Source of the DNA: Candidatus Kapaibacterium sp.
GTDB taxonomy: Bacteria > Bacteroidota > Ignavibacteria > Kapaibacteriales > UBA961
Reading direction: 5' to 3'
NCBI GenBank assembly: GCA_023253875.1
Contig: JALRFC010000025.1
Coordinates: 4,611 to 11,785, forward strand
DNA length: 7,175 nucleotides
A program made the translations under genes and the position numbers. Under the pieces are notes generated by a model. The model searched no databases, had not been told where the DNA came from, and saw nothing but the letters and a program-made list of their open reading frames with translations. This document shows, in pieces, positions 1-7,164 of this stretch. Position 1 is the stretch's first letter. Every line of letters begins with the position of its first letter.

Positions 1-1
1 A

Positions 2-784
2 AGACCTAGTCAAAGTGCAGAACATGCATTGCGCACAAAAATGGGTGTATGTGTGGCATATTCAAATATCATGGTAGAAGCGTGTAATCACGTAGGAATT
101 CCTGCTTACTATGTTACAGGTAAAACCGCTGAGTTAAGTGAAGATATAGAGAAGAGTACCTATCTTCATGCTTGGGTGATGGTTCGAGTCAATGGTAAAT
201 ATGGTCTCATTGATCCAACCCATGGTTCAGCAATGGGACTCAAAAATACCGAAGAGAATACAATCACGAATATCAAGCGGGTTAATAATGCCTATTTCTT
301 TTATCATCCATATGAGATTGGGGAGAGAAGAAAGTCTGATAATGCTGTATATGACCTCAGAACTATTTCGGATTTTACTTTAGGAAGGAAAACTCTTCCA
401 AATACACTTGAAGAAATCATTGCAAAGCATCCTGTATTTAGAAAGTATCTTGATAATTTCATTGGCAATAGTATGCCATTATTTGCAATGAATGAAGCTC
501 ATTATAATGGAAGTGATACCATACATACAGATATTGATGCTCGTGCTAACTATATACTCAAGCAGACAAGAGTGATTCCAAGAATGTATTTCGTTGCTGA
601 AAAGGAGTATATCGAAATGAGCTTTACCGGATATTTGATCCATATCTTTAAAGAGCATAAGAGTAAAAGCAAAAAAGTCATAACAATCAACCCAAATCAT
701 CTACATGAATATGCATTCATGAGAAAACAATTATTGTTTTTTCTTGATAATAGTGAGCTTAGTTCATCATTGGCTCAAAAGTAG
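2..784 (+). CDS. Transglutaminase-like domain protein, 5' end outside window
   Basis: This is the C-terminal 260 residues of a protein whose reading frame is open to the left edge. The in-frame TTG at 29 is not a credible start, because the codons before it (from base 2) continue the domain. The papain-like transglutaminase triad is visible: Cys in 'MGVCVAYSN' (codon at 50), His in 'LHAWVMV' (codon at 167) and Asp in 'LIDPTHG' (codon at 212), in the usual order and spacing. Members of this superfamily act as cysteine proteases, transglutaminases or peptide-modifying enzymes, and the substrate here cannot be told. About 190 residues follow the core and show no motif I recognise; they include hydrophobic and Lys-rich stretches but no clear membrane helix. 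The gene ends 45 bp before the CAP gene on the same strand, so the two may be co-transcribed. Domain assignment is firm; specific function is unknown. Confidence 0.85.
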   Translation, partial: RPSQSAEHALRTKMGVCVAYSNIMVEACNHVGIPAYYVTGKTAELSEDIEKSTYLHAWVMVRVNGKYGLIDPTHGSAMGLKNTEENTITNIKRVNNAYFFYHPYEIGERRKSDNAVYDLRTISDFTLGRKTLPNTLEEIIAKHPVFRKYLDNFIGNSMPLFAMNEAHYNGSDTIHTDIDARANYILKQTRVIPRMYFVAEKEYIEMSFTGYLIHIFKEHKSKSKKVITINPNHLHEYAFMRKQLLFFLDNSELSSSLAQK

Positions 785-819
785 TATAAGTTATTTTTAT
801 CGTAGAATAACCATATTAT

Positions 820-828
820 AGGGGGAAA
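820..828 (+). promoter_or_regulatory. Purine-rich ribosome binding site of the CAP gene
   Basis: The tract AGGGGGAAA lies directly before the ATG at 830. It is the strongest Shine-Dalgarno-like purine run before any gene in this window and supports that start, although the spacing is short. The other genes here have weak or no such tracts. Confidence 0.4.
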
Positions 829-829
829 T

Positions 830-1483
830 ATGAAACAGTATATCGTATTGTTCTTGTTGACATGTGAGACAGTACTTTCACAAGATTCACTTTCACGAGA
901 GTTTATGACATTATTCAATGCATATAGAGCAGAAAAAGGTATGACCGCTCTGCAATATGACATGCAATTAGATTCTTTTGCCTTTGAGAGATTGAGGATA
1001 GTTTCAGCAGGGATTGATGATTGTTTTCAGCGATTAGACTCATTTTCAATTTGTCCGGATGGTAGAAATCAGCATTTCAAATTCCAAAGAATGGCAATGA
1101 TATTTGACGAATCAACAGAGTCTATGAAGGTACAAGGGGAAAACATGACTGTAGTTGCGGAGTTTCCCATTTATACTGACTATCCACGGAAAACATTTTG
1201 GGAGAAATTGAAAAGATATATCTATAGGTTATTATCAATAGAATATGAGAAATCTAAGCCAATCTATTCTGCAGGTAATGCAGTGAAACTAAAGAATCTT
1301 CCTAAGAATTTTTTACAATCATGGATTAATAGTCCAAAGCATAATGCATTTCTCCTAAATGAGCATATTACTCACATCGGATTTAGGGTATATCATACTA
1401 CTCATTATGGACTTCCATATATTCATGGAGTATTCTTAGGCGGTAAACATATATATCCAGAAAGTACCAAGGCTGTTAAATGA
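830..1483 (+). CDS. Secreted CAP (SCP/PR1-like) domain protein
   Basis: The 217-residue product starts with a short signal peptide (Met1-Lys2, hydrophobic 4-11, likely cleavage near 'VLSQ' at 15-18), so it is probably exported to the periplasm or beyond. The rest fits the CAP superfamily: an N-terminal helix 'FNAYRAEKG' (29-37) with the usual Asn, Arg and Gly, a His at 82, the 'GEN' motif at 103-105, and 'SWINSPKHNAFLL' (164-176), matching the classical W-x-x-S-x-x-H motif, followed by 'HIGFRVY'. The cavity residues His82, Glu104 and His171 are therefore likely present. Bacterial CAP proteins have been linked to lipid binding, adhesion or envelope stress, but no role can be assigned here. An insert of about 45 residues (112-157), rich in Lys and Tyr, lies between GEN and the W-S-H motif. 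The 3' end overlaps ctlX on the opposite strand by 8 bp. Confidence 0.85.
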   Translation: MKQYIVLFLLTCETVLSQDSLSREFMTLFNAYRAEKGMTALQYDMQLDSFAFERLRIVSAGIDDCFQRLDSFSICPDGRNQHFKFQRMAMIFDESTESMKVQGENMTVVAEFPIYTDYPRKTFWEKLKRYIYRLLSIEYEKSKPIYSAGNAVKLKNLPKNFLQSWINSPKHNAFLLNEHITHIGFRVYHTTHYGLPYIHGVFLGGKHIYPESTKAVK

Positions 1484-2411
1484 AATGCGATGTATGGATT
1501 TCAGCCATCATGCATCTGGCACTACCACCTCCAATAGACTCAATTATTGGTATGTCAAATTGAATGATATCAATGGGGATTTGCTTCACTTGTTCCTTTG
1601 TGAGTGATGCAAATCCCTTCTTTGATCCGATGAGAAATGGAATTCCAACAGTATTCAGAACAACCAACATATTACCTGCAAAATTATTGACTTGTTGTTC
1701 ACTCAATACTATAGGCCTATGTCGGCTTCTTGAAAGGGCATCAAGAACAATGGATCTATCATCAGGATATATCATGTCTAGACATATAGCTGACACAAAT
1801 GGATTTATATGCATGAGAACATTCGTGTGATAAACAGGCAATCCATTTTCATGATATGCCCTAAATGAAATTGGCTGATATCCCAGTATATCACAACATT
1901 CATGAAATACATCTTTGTCAGTTCTTATTGAAAGTGCAGCATAGGCAATCTTATGCTCATGATCAAATACAATGCTTCCGGTTCCCTCTAAGAACTTTCC
2001 TTTAGATTCATAATGTGACAGATCATGAATGGATTTAAAATGATAGGTTGCCTGCAAGAAATCAATAATATCCTTTCTTCTTTCCAATCTTCTATTCTTG
2101 GCCTGCATTGGATATAGAATCATAGTTCCATCTTCATGAAAACTAATCCAATTATTCGGGAAGACGGCATCTGGTGTATGTGGATGGTCCGTGTCCTCAT
2201 ATACAATGACTTCAATTTCATGATTACGAAGCACATGAATTAAATCATCGAATTCCTTTATCGCTATTTGAGAAATATCATGTGCGTCAAGATTAACATT
2301 ACTCATTTGAAAAGCATTGGAGGAAGATGTTTCTTCATTATATCCAAAACTATGGGGTCTGATCATTAGAAGTTTTGAAGCAGTACAATCATTCTTAGTT
2401 TTTGTTGACAT
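1476..2411 (-). CDS. ctlX: CtlX-type amidinotransferase-superfamily hydrolase (arginine deiminase-related)
   Basis: The 311-residue product belongs to the guanidino-group-modifying (pentein) enzymes and closely fits the CtlX branch, named for citrulline use. Family landmarks appear in order: 'MIRPHSFGYNEET' (16-28), 'TPDAVFPNNWIS' (79-90, substrate-binding Asp81), 'RRLERR' (107-112), 'FLEGTGS' (140-146, with acidic Glu142), 'VYHTNVLM' (193-200, catalytic His195), 'FAGNML' (244-249) and 'GGGSARCM' (294-301, nucleophile Cys300). Length is normal for the family and no key residue is missing, so the enzyme should be active in the cytoplasm on citrulline, arginine or a related guanidino/ureido compound; the exact substrate is not shown by sequence. 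The ATG at 2411 leaves 15 residues before the conserved start of the fold; an internal Met16 is an alternative. It stands alone on this strand, without other arginine-pathway genes nearby. Confidence 0.93.
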   Translation of the reverse strand: MSTKTKNDCTASKLLMIRPHSFGYNEETSSSNAFQMSNVNLDAHDISQIAIKEFDDLIHVLRNHEIEVIVYEDTDHPHTPDAVFPNNWISFHEDGTMILYPMQAKNRRLERRKDIIDFLQATYHFKSIHDLSHYESKGKFLEGTGSIVFDHEHKIAYAALSIRTDKDVFHECCDILGYQPISFRAYHENGLPVYHTNVLMHINPFVSAICLDMIYPDDRSIVLDALSRSRHRPIVLSEQQVNNFAGNMLVVLNTVGIPFLIGSKKGFASLTKEQVKQIPIDIIQFDIPIIESIGGGSARCMMAEIHTSHFI

Positions 2412-2677
2412 ATCAAACTCAAAGTTATAAACTCAAATTACGATTGAAAAAATAGACACACTAATAAGGTGTAATTTGTAAAGAAAAGCCATTATTTCTA
2501 CTGTGAATAACTTCATTAACCATATTTTGAATATCCAATCACGAAGAAGTAAATTTATGTTCATATGAAAATAAGCAGTATGTCGGGAAGCTAAGATATG
2601 GGTTTGTTTAAAAGGAGTAAACCTAGAAAAAGCGGGAAATAAAATATAAGTTGATATAGCGAAATTAAAGGTGTATA
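2412..2677. other. Divergent intergenic region between ctlX and the GTPase gene cluster
   Basis: This 266-bp AT-rich stretch must hold the promoter of ctlX (leftward) and most likely that of the four-gene cluster (rightward). I see no convincing ORF, RNA gene or long inverted repeat. On the minus strand TAACTTTG (2427-2420) matches the Bacteroidota -7 consensus TAnnTTTG, but it sits only 9 bp from the ctlX start and lacks a clear -33 TTG partner. On the plus strand only imperfect versions occur, such as TATTTTG at 2523. No promoter can be fixed with confidence. Confidence 0.4.
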
Positions 2678-3763
2678 ATGACAAAGAAAGTAAAGATTCC
2701 TCCGGGTGTCAGGAATGGAGCATGGTTATTAAGCTTCATAGTATTTGTAGTGGGTTTTTGGCATACACATCTGGGTCTAAAACAGATGAATGTGTTTGGA
2801 TCCGAATATGGTAGTCTTGCAGTGGCATTGATTGTATTATTGTTATTGCTTATTACATATTGGTATGCAGTCAATGGGAAAAAGGAAGCACTCTATTTCT
2901 ACATTCTGTGTGGTTTTGTGTTCTTTGTTTCTAATCTCAACTATTTCTATCCGGCATATCAAGGTAGAAATCTTGTGATTGAAGAAGCAGGCATGTTGGA
3001 CAGCGTATTGCAGACATATAAAAATCAAGCAATAGCATTAAAAAAGCCTAGTGATAAAACATCGAGAGATTTGAATGATTTAAGGACATTGGCAAGCTCG
3101 GTCTATGATGAGATTTCGAAAATCAATGGGAAAGGACCCAAAGCAAAAGAAGACATCAGGAAGTTCAATTATATAGCCAGAAAATATACCAATGTTGATG
3201 CTGATGTAGGAATTGGACTCACCAAAAATCAAAAAGCTAATGAAGCGGCCGCAAAAAAACTCCTCAGTGCTATGGAGAATATCATTAGAGGAATTGAGAA
3301 AAGTGGTTCGGGACTTGCAGCATCAAAATTTGACTTGGTCAATGGTGGTATCACTCATCTTGAAACATTGAGCAAAGAAATATCTCCAAAACTTGGTTTG
3401 ATTCAACAAGACCAAAGAGATATTGATTTGGATAAAGTAAAGTCACATCCCCAAATACAAATAATGAAAAAGGCTGTAAAGGGTATTGACAGCGCTGTTG
3501 CTCAAATCAATAGTGGGATGGGTACACCCGTATTCAAATTATTGAACAGTAAAGAGGATCCGATTCCAAAAGCACAATTTCTTGGACAAGTGAAACACAC
3601 ATTTGAAACTATTTCGGAGCGATTCTCTGATATAAGCACTTGGTGGGTTATCTCGCTATGTCTATTCGTGGATCTCATTGTACCAATGGCGATATACTAT
3701 TTATTGCGAAAAAATGACATGGAAATAGGTCCAAGAAGAACTATGAAACCGGGAACATTTTAA
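2678..3763 (+). CDS. Inner-membrane protein with large helical extracytoplasmic domain, first gene of GTPase cluster
   Basis: I do not recognise a named family. The 361-residue product has three predicted membrane helices near its start (about 16-34, 45-64 and 70-91) and one near its end (about 322-343). By the positive-inside rule ('MTKKVK' at the start, 'NGKK' between helices 2 and 3, 'RKNDMEIGPRR' after helix 4) both termini are cytosolic and residues 92-321 are outside the inner membrane. That 230-residue domain is mostly charged and Ala/Leu-rich, with patterns typical of long helices, so a helical bundle or coiled-coil sensor is plausible. The ATG at 2678 is preceded by a weak AAAGG tract (2667-2671). 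It is the first of four same-strand genes, 24 bp before the GTPase gene, which suggests that it anchors or signals to that GTPase. This role is inferred from context only. Confidence 0.8.
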   Translation: MTKKVKIPPGVRNGAWLLSFIVFVVGFWHTHLGLKQMNVFGSEYGSLAVALIVLLLLLITYWYAVNGKKEALYFYILCGFVFFVSNLNYFYPAYQGRNLVIEEAGMLDSVLQTYKNQAIALKKPSDKTSRDLNDLRTLASSVYDEISKINGKGPKAKEDIRKFNYIARKYTNVDADVGIGLTKNQKANEAAAKKLLSAMENIIRGIEKSGSGLAASKFDLVNGGITHLETLSKEISPKLGLIQQDQRDIDLDKVKSHPQIQIMKKAVKGIDSAVAQINSGMGTPVFKLLNSKEDPIPKAQFLGQVKHTFETISERFSDISTWWVISLCLFVDLIVPMAIYYLLRKNDMEIGPRRTMKPGTF

Positions 3764-3787
3764 ACTGAATTATGATGGAATTGAATA

Positions 3788-4786
3788 ATGGATGAAATAA
3801 ATATCCGTATTGATTCGGATGATAGCGAAGAAGAAAAAACACCGCTAAAAACAAGTAGTGAAATTGTTAATGAAAGTCAGGTGGAGTATCCGACAACCGA
3901 TTTCCTTGAGAACTTGACTCTTCATCAGATATCAAGAGAATTTACTGAGTTTTCGGCCCAGAATCGAACATTGATCATTCCTGTTGGCTTTCCGCAAGCA
4001 GGTAAATCACTCTTTCTGTCTTCTCTGATGTATTATGCAAGAAAAGGGGATGATGTATTATTCAGAACATTTCTGGAAAATGATTTTCCATTCGATAAAG
4101 GGAGAAAAGCTGTTGATAGCATGATCAATTATTTTGATTCAGGTAAGCTCTATGACAGTACGCAAACAGGTACAATGGATTTAATCGGAATCACAATTGA
4201 GCCGGCAAAACCAAAATTGCCACTCCTGAAACTTGCTTTTCTTGATTTGGCAGGTGAAGATTTAAAAAAAATCAAGACAAGTGAAAACTCCGCTTTCACT
4301 GAAAAAATCAATGCTGTATTCAATGGTTTGAAAGTGGATGACTCTCCAATCATTTTCACATTGATTACACCTTTTGAACCAGCCAAGATGGATAATGAAA
4401 ATCAGCGTGATGCGCATAATAGGGAAGATGCTTTACATTATGATTTTTTGAATTATATCAAACAGAATCAACCACATATTCTGAAAAATTCTCGTTTTTT
4501 CATCGTTGTTTCTCAATGGGACAAAAACCCTGATGAAGACTTGAATGTGGAGGATTTCATTCGTGAAAAAAGACCTTCCATCTATGCGGCAGTCAAGAAT
4601 ACGGCTGTTGTGTGGGGACAATACTCAGTTGGTAAACTACTTGTAAGTAATGTCAATGGCGTGAATGTACAAGAAATTGTACGCATCAATTATGATTATC
4701 CTTCACGATTTTGGAAGGCATTGTATCAGATTTGCACACAGAAAGATTTAGATGCTAAATCATGGTGGGAACGAATTTTTGGGTAA
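3788..4786 (+). CDS. Soluble P-loop GTPase-like protein
   Basis: The 332-residue product has an acidic, probably disordered N-terminus (1-35), then a P-loop NTPase domain. Walker A is 'GFPQAGKS' (67-74) after the strand 'TLIIPV'. The G3/Walker B segment is 'LAFLDLAGED' (149-158), with the GTPase-type D-x-x-G at Asp153-Gly156. A G4-like position 'FFIVVSQWDKN' (237-247) follows a hydrophobic strand, but the Lys of the NKxD consensus is replaced (S-Q-W-D), so guanine specificity is likely but not certain. Ser/Thr residues suitable for switch I occur at 124-129. No membrane helix or signal peptide is seen, so it is cytosolic and may be recruited by its membrane-protein neighbours. The overall layout, with a long insert between Walker A and G3, resembles the GTPases of prokaryotic conflict systems (DO-GTPase-like) more than Era, Ras or MglA; this family link is tentative. 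It is followed after 3 bp by the next gene, so translation is probably coupled. Confidence 0.8.
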   Translation: MDEINIRIDSDDSEEEKTPLKTSSEIVNESQVEYPTTDFLENLTLHQISREFTEFSAQNRTLIIPVGFPQAGKSLFLSSLMYYARKGDDVLFRTFLENDFPFDKGRKAVDSMINYFDSGKLYDSTQTGTMDLIGITIEPAKPKLPLLKLAFLDLAGEDLKKIKTSENSAFTEKINAVFNGLKVDDSPIIFTLITPFEPAKMDNENQRDAHNREDALHYDFLNYIKQNQPHILKNSRFFIVVSQWDKNPDEDLNVEDFIREKRPSIYAAVKNTAVVWGQYSVGKLLVSNVNGVNVQEIVRINYDYPSRFWKALYQICTQKDLDAKSWWERIFG

Positions 4787-4789
4787 ACT

Positions 4790-5920
4790 ATGAATACTTA
4801 TTTTCTCTTCTTTGGGAAATCACAAGATTTCACGTTTTATGCTTTTGACAAGAATGGACTAATACCTGATTTTAATGTGATCATCAAACATTTTGATCAG
4901 TTGGAATCATTGGTATTTTCTGTTGATGAGCCGGATAATAAAGATATTATTGCCAAATATGTGTTTAAAACCAGCAAGGGTAAAGCATACTCGCTATTGA
5001 AACAATATTCCTGTGCCCAAGCATTTGCCGGCGATCGTTTGTCAGGAAGTACATATGGCGTTGCCATTCTTTCTGATGGTGATGTGCAAATAACAGACTA
5101 TAATCTTCGATTGCTAAAATCTGCAAAAGAGAAATTCGCCACCTTGAGTCTTTCCGGTTTGAAATTCAATAAAAGTGATTTTCTTGAGGATGCAAAGAAG
5201 TTATGGAAAGGTATTTCTGAACATACGCAAGGTAATGATCCGAGTTATTTCGAGAAGATTAATGTATCACCGGATATTCCTAGTCTTCAAAGAAATGATA
5301 TTTCCGCTTTCTATGTTCCAGACCTGATGGAAGGATCCATTGAAATCGGTCGAATGTCAACTGATTCAAATAAAATTTATATCACCGAAGACTTCAATCA
5401 TCTCAAAAGAGCATATCAAAAATGGGGAGAAATAAAATTCCCTGTTTTTCATAAAGTTGGCAATGCATATCAACAATATACCGATGAAAAAACGGGTTCA
5501 AAAAGAGTTGGTTCTTCAGATTTAAGAGACCTTCACTCTGAACTCACCATTCTCAAAGATGATATACAACAAACCAGAAGGGGAATATCAAGAAAACTGG
5601 ATGATCTCTCAAAAGAAGTGATGATATGGAAAATTGCTTCAATCGTTCTTGTAATAACATTGATGGTCTATATCACTTATCCGTTTATATTCCCAACGCC
5701 TTATTCAATTAACGATGAAAAAATATCATCGATAAAAAATTATGTGGATTCGAATGATTCCAAAATCGAAGGTAGAACTGATAGTATTCATTTGAGAACA
5801 TTAGTTTTGGTCGATAGTGTTTCATCAAGTCAGATTGTAAAAGTGAAAAGTGATTCACTTTTAAAGAGTATTCTAAAAGATAATGAAGCAGTAGTGATTG
5901 TCAATAGAGAATTCAAATAA
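4790..5920 (+). CDS. GTPase-partner protein: cytosolic domain (possible GAP1-N-like), coiled coil, one TM helix
   Basis: The 376-residue product has three parts. Residues 1-240 form a soluble alpha/beta domain. Residues 243-276 are heptad-like and charged, probably a coiled coil. One membrane helix (about 279-301) leads to a short 75-residue tail that should lie in the periplasm. There is no signal peptide, so the large N-terminal domain is cytosolic, on the same side as the GTPase. The segment 'AGDRLSGSTYGVAILSD' (80-96), followed by a helix and 'LSLSGLKF' (119-126), loosely recalls the R-x-G-S-x-x-G-V pattern of GAP1-N domains, which partner GTPases in predicted conflict systems. I rate this similarity as weak and made from memory. 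The start ATG at 4790 lies 3 bp after the GTPase stop and has no clear ribosome binding site, so coupled translation and close stoichiometry with the GTPase are likely. The gene could equally be an unrelated membrane-anchored effector or scaffold. Confidence 0.75.
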   Translation: MNTYFLFFGKSQDFTFYAFDKNGLIPDFNVIIKHFDQLESLVFSVDEPDNKDIIAKYVFKTSKGKAYSLLKQYSCAQAFAGDRLSGSTYGVAILSDGDVQITDYNLRLLKSAKEKFATLSLSGLKFNKSDFLEDAKKLWKGISEHTQGNDPSYFEKINVSPDIPSLQRNDISAFYVPDLMEGSIEIGRMSTDSNKIYITEDFNHLKRAYQKWGEIKFPVFHKVGNAYQQYTDEKTGSKRVGSSDLRDLHSELTILKDDIQQTRRGISRKLDDLSKEVMIWKIASIVLVITLMVYITYPFIFPTPYSINDEKISSIKNYVDSNDSKIEGRTDSIHLRTLVLVDSVSSSQIVKVKSDSLLKSILKDNEAVVIVNREFK

Positions 5921-5953
5921 TTATGTCCTTGAAACTTATTGCCACATAATCGA

Positions 5954-6631
5954 ATGTCAAAAGCATCAGATCTATATTCATATAAACCCGGTAATTCTGC
6001 GAATGAGGAAGTGCATTTATTGAATGGAAAGGGAAGAATTACGCTCCTCATGTATTGGGAGCGTGTCTTGGTGATTGGATCATTCTCATTATTCACAAAT
6101 CTCATACTTGAGATGTTGATGGAGGGTGAGAAGCCATTATTCACCTATGCATTGAATGGTATTCAGTATGATGGAATGTATACCTTCCAATGGCTGACTT
6201 ATTTGTTTTTTGGTTTTGCCATGAATATACAGGCAATTAAAAGGGCGCATGATTGCAATATGACAGGATTCTTTGGCTTGATCAATCCAATCATTTACTT
6301 CAAACGTGGGACAATGGGTGATAATGATTATGGAAAAGATCCATTCCCAATCCCAAAAGTGCAATACTTTGATGAATATGAAGAATTGAAAGATAAGAAT
6401 GAGTTTCAAGTTCGAAGAAAGTATATCAGAACAATACCTGTTTTCTTTGCAAGCTTTGCTTTACTCCTCTATGCAACTGACTCCTATTATTCCGGTAATA
6501 CTGTTACACCAAATTCCACGACTCCAACCACAGGATCGACAGATACCAATGTTTATCAAATTGACTCAATGAGCATTTCAGATGAAACAGTTGAGATGAA
6601 ATCAAAGAATAAGTCGCGAATGTTTAAATAG
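5954..6631 (+). CDS. DUF805-like integral membrane protein with Ser/Thr-rich C-terminal tail
   Basis: I prefer the ATG at 5954 (225 residues) over an in-frame TTG at 5939, since nothing conserved lies between them. Two hallmarks of DUF805 membrane proteins are visible: a 'GKGRI' motif (25-29), corresponding to the usual G-R-x-x-R near the start, and 'KRAHDCNMTGFFGLI' (96-110), followed by 'GDNDYGKDP' (122-130), matching the family's RR-x-HD-x-x-x-SG and N-x-YG-x-DP signatures. Hydrophobic segments lie near 38-56, 78-95, 105-116 and 158-175. After the last helix comes an unusual tail of about 50 residues, rich in Thr, Ser and Pro (about 181-200) and ending in a Lys-rich stretch, not part of typical DUF805 proteins. 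DUF805 has no established biochemical role. The 33-bp gap from the previous gene and same strand make it the likely fourth member of the GTPase cluster. Confidence 0.8.
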   Translation: MSKASDLYSYKPGNSANEEVHLLNGKGRITLLMYWERVLVIGSFSLFTNLILEMLMEGEKPLFTYALNGIQYDGMYTFQWLTYLFFGFAMNIQAIKRAHDCNMTGFFGLINPIIYFKRGTMGDNDYGKDPFPIPKVQYFDEYEELKDKNEFQVRRKYIRTIPVFFASFALLLYATDSYYSGNTVTPNSTTPTTGSTDTNVYQIDSMSISDETVEMKSKNKSRMFK

Positions 6632-6703
6632 AGTAAATCATTTCCCTAAACAAACTAAACACTTACATTATTCATACGCTTACCAGATCATTCCATATAT
6701 CTC

Positions 6704-7084
6704 ATGAATAAAACATTGTCACAAATAGTGTTTTTACTGTCTAGCATAGGCATATCTACATGCATATTAACTTCATGTCATGATGAAGAACCACAAGCAG
6801 ATATGTTTAATGATATTGACAGAGAAATTGCGGGCGCTGATACTATGAGCAATGAAGAAAAATCAAGAAGGGAATTGTTTTATGATATGCAGGAATTGCC
6901 TTCTGAGGAGTTTGATCCACGAGTCAGCAGAGACAGACAAATAGCAATTATACCCATGGAAGAAGAAAATGGGGTGTATTATATTATGGTTGAGATCAAT
7001 GGGATGAATTTACGTTGTGTTTTTGATACAGGGGCGAGTAATGTGAGTTTATCAAGTGCAGAAGCATTTGTATTATTTAAATAA
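6704..7084 (+). CDS. Lipoprotein with truncated retropepsin-type aspartic protease domain
   Basis: The 126-residue product begins with a lipoprotein signal peptide: charged start, hydrophobic core, and lipobox 'LTSC' with Cys25. The next residues are His-Asp-Glu-Glu, an acidic run reminiscent of the surface-export signals of Bacteroidota lipoproteins. A charged linker (29-75) leads to 'IAIIPMEEENGVYYIMVEIN' and then 'CVFDTGASNVSL' (105-116), which carries the D-T-G-A-S active-site motif of retroviral-like (clan AA) aspartic proteases. The frame ends at a TAA 14 codons after DTGAS, whereas the domain normally continues for roughly 70-90 residues with the flap and a second hydrophobic-G motif. 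The protein is therefore probably an inactive or degraded remnant unless the missing half is supplied elsewhere. It lies 72 bp after the DUF805-like gene on the same strand; co-transcription is possible but unproven. Confidence 0.7.
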   Translation: MNKTLSQIVFLLSSIGISTCILTSCHDEEPQADMFNDIDREIAGADTMSNEEKSRRELFYDMQELPSEEFDPRVSRDRQIAIIPMEEENGVYYIMVEINGMNLRCVFDTGASNVSLSSAEAFVLFK

Positions 7085-7164
7085 GTAAAAGTACGCATGA
7101 TGTTTTTTCCTCCTGGAGATATCCAGACAATTTCAAAAAGACAGCTTAGCAAAAAGGAAAACCA

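Noticed and set aside
29..31. TTG as the true start of the transglutaminase-like gene
   Set aside because: The frame is open to the left edge and the catalytic Cys would lie only eight residues from the start, which would remove the first helix of the fold.
2420..2427. TAACTTTG on the minus strand as the ctlX promoter -7 box
   Set aside because: It matches the Bacteroidota consensus but would place the transcript start almost at the start codon and lacks a good -33 element. It is noted under the intergenic region only.
3245..3252. GCGGCCGC (a NotI-type site) inside an AT-rich gene, encoding part of 'EAAAKK'
   Set aside because: It resembles a cloning site or an engineered helical linker, but the frame and the surrounding helix pattern continue naturally on both sides, so chance is the simplest explanation.
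5923..5949. Eight-codon ORF (ATG at 5923) between the third and fourth cluster genes
   Set aside because: It is very short, has no ribosome binding site and no sign of a leader peptide such as repeated regulatory codons.
5939..5953. TTG start for the DUF805-like gene
   Set aside because: It adds five residues with no conserved feature; the ATG at 5954 is a more ordinary start and has no competing signal.
7113..7126. Inverted repeat CTGGA-GATA-TCCAG after the truncated protease gene
   Set aside because: The stem is only 5 bp, the T tract lies before it rather than after it, and on the minus strand no T run follows. It is too weak to call a terminator.
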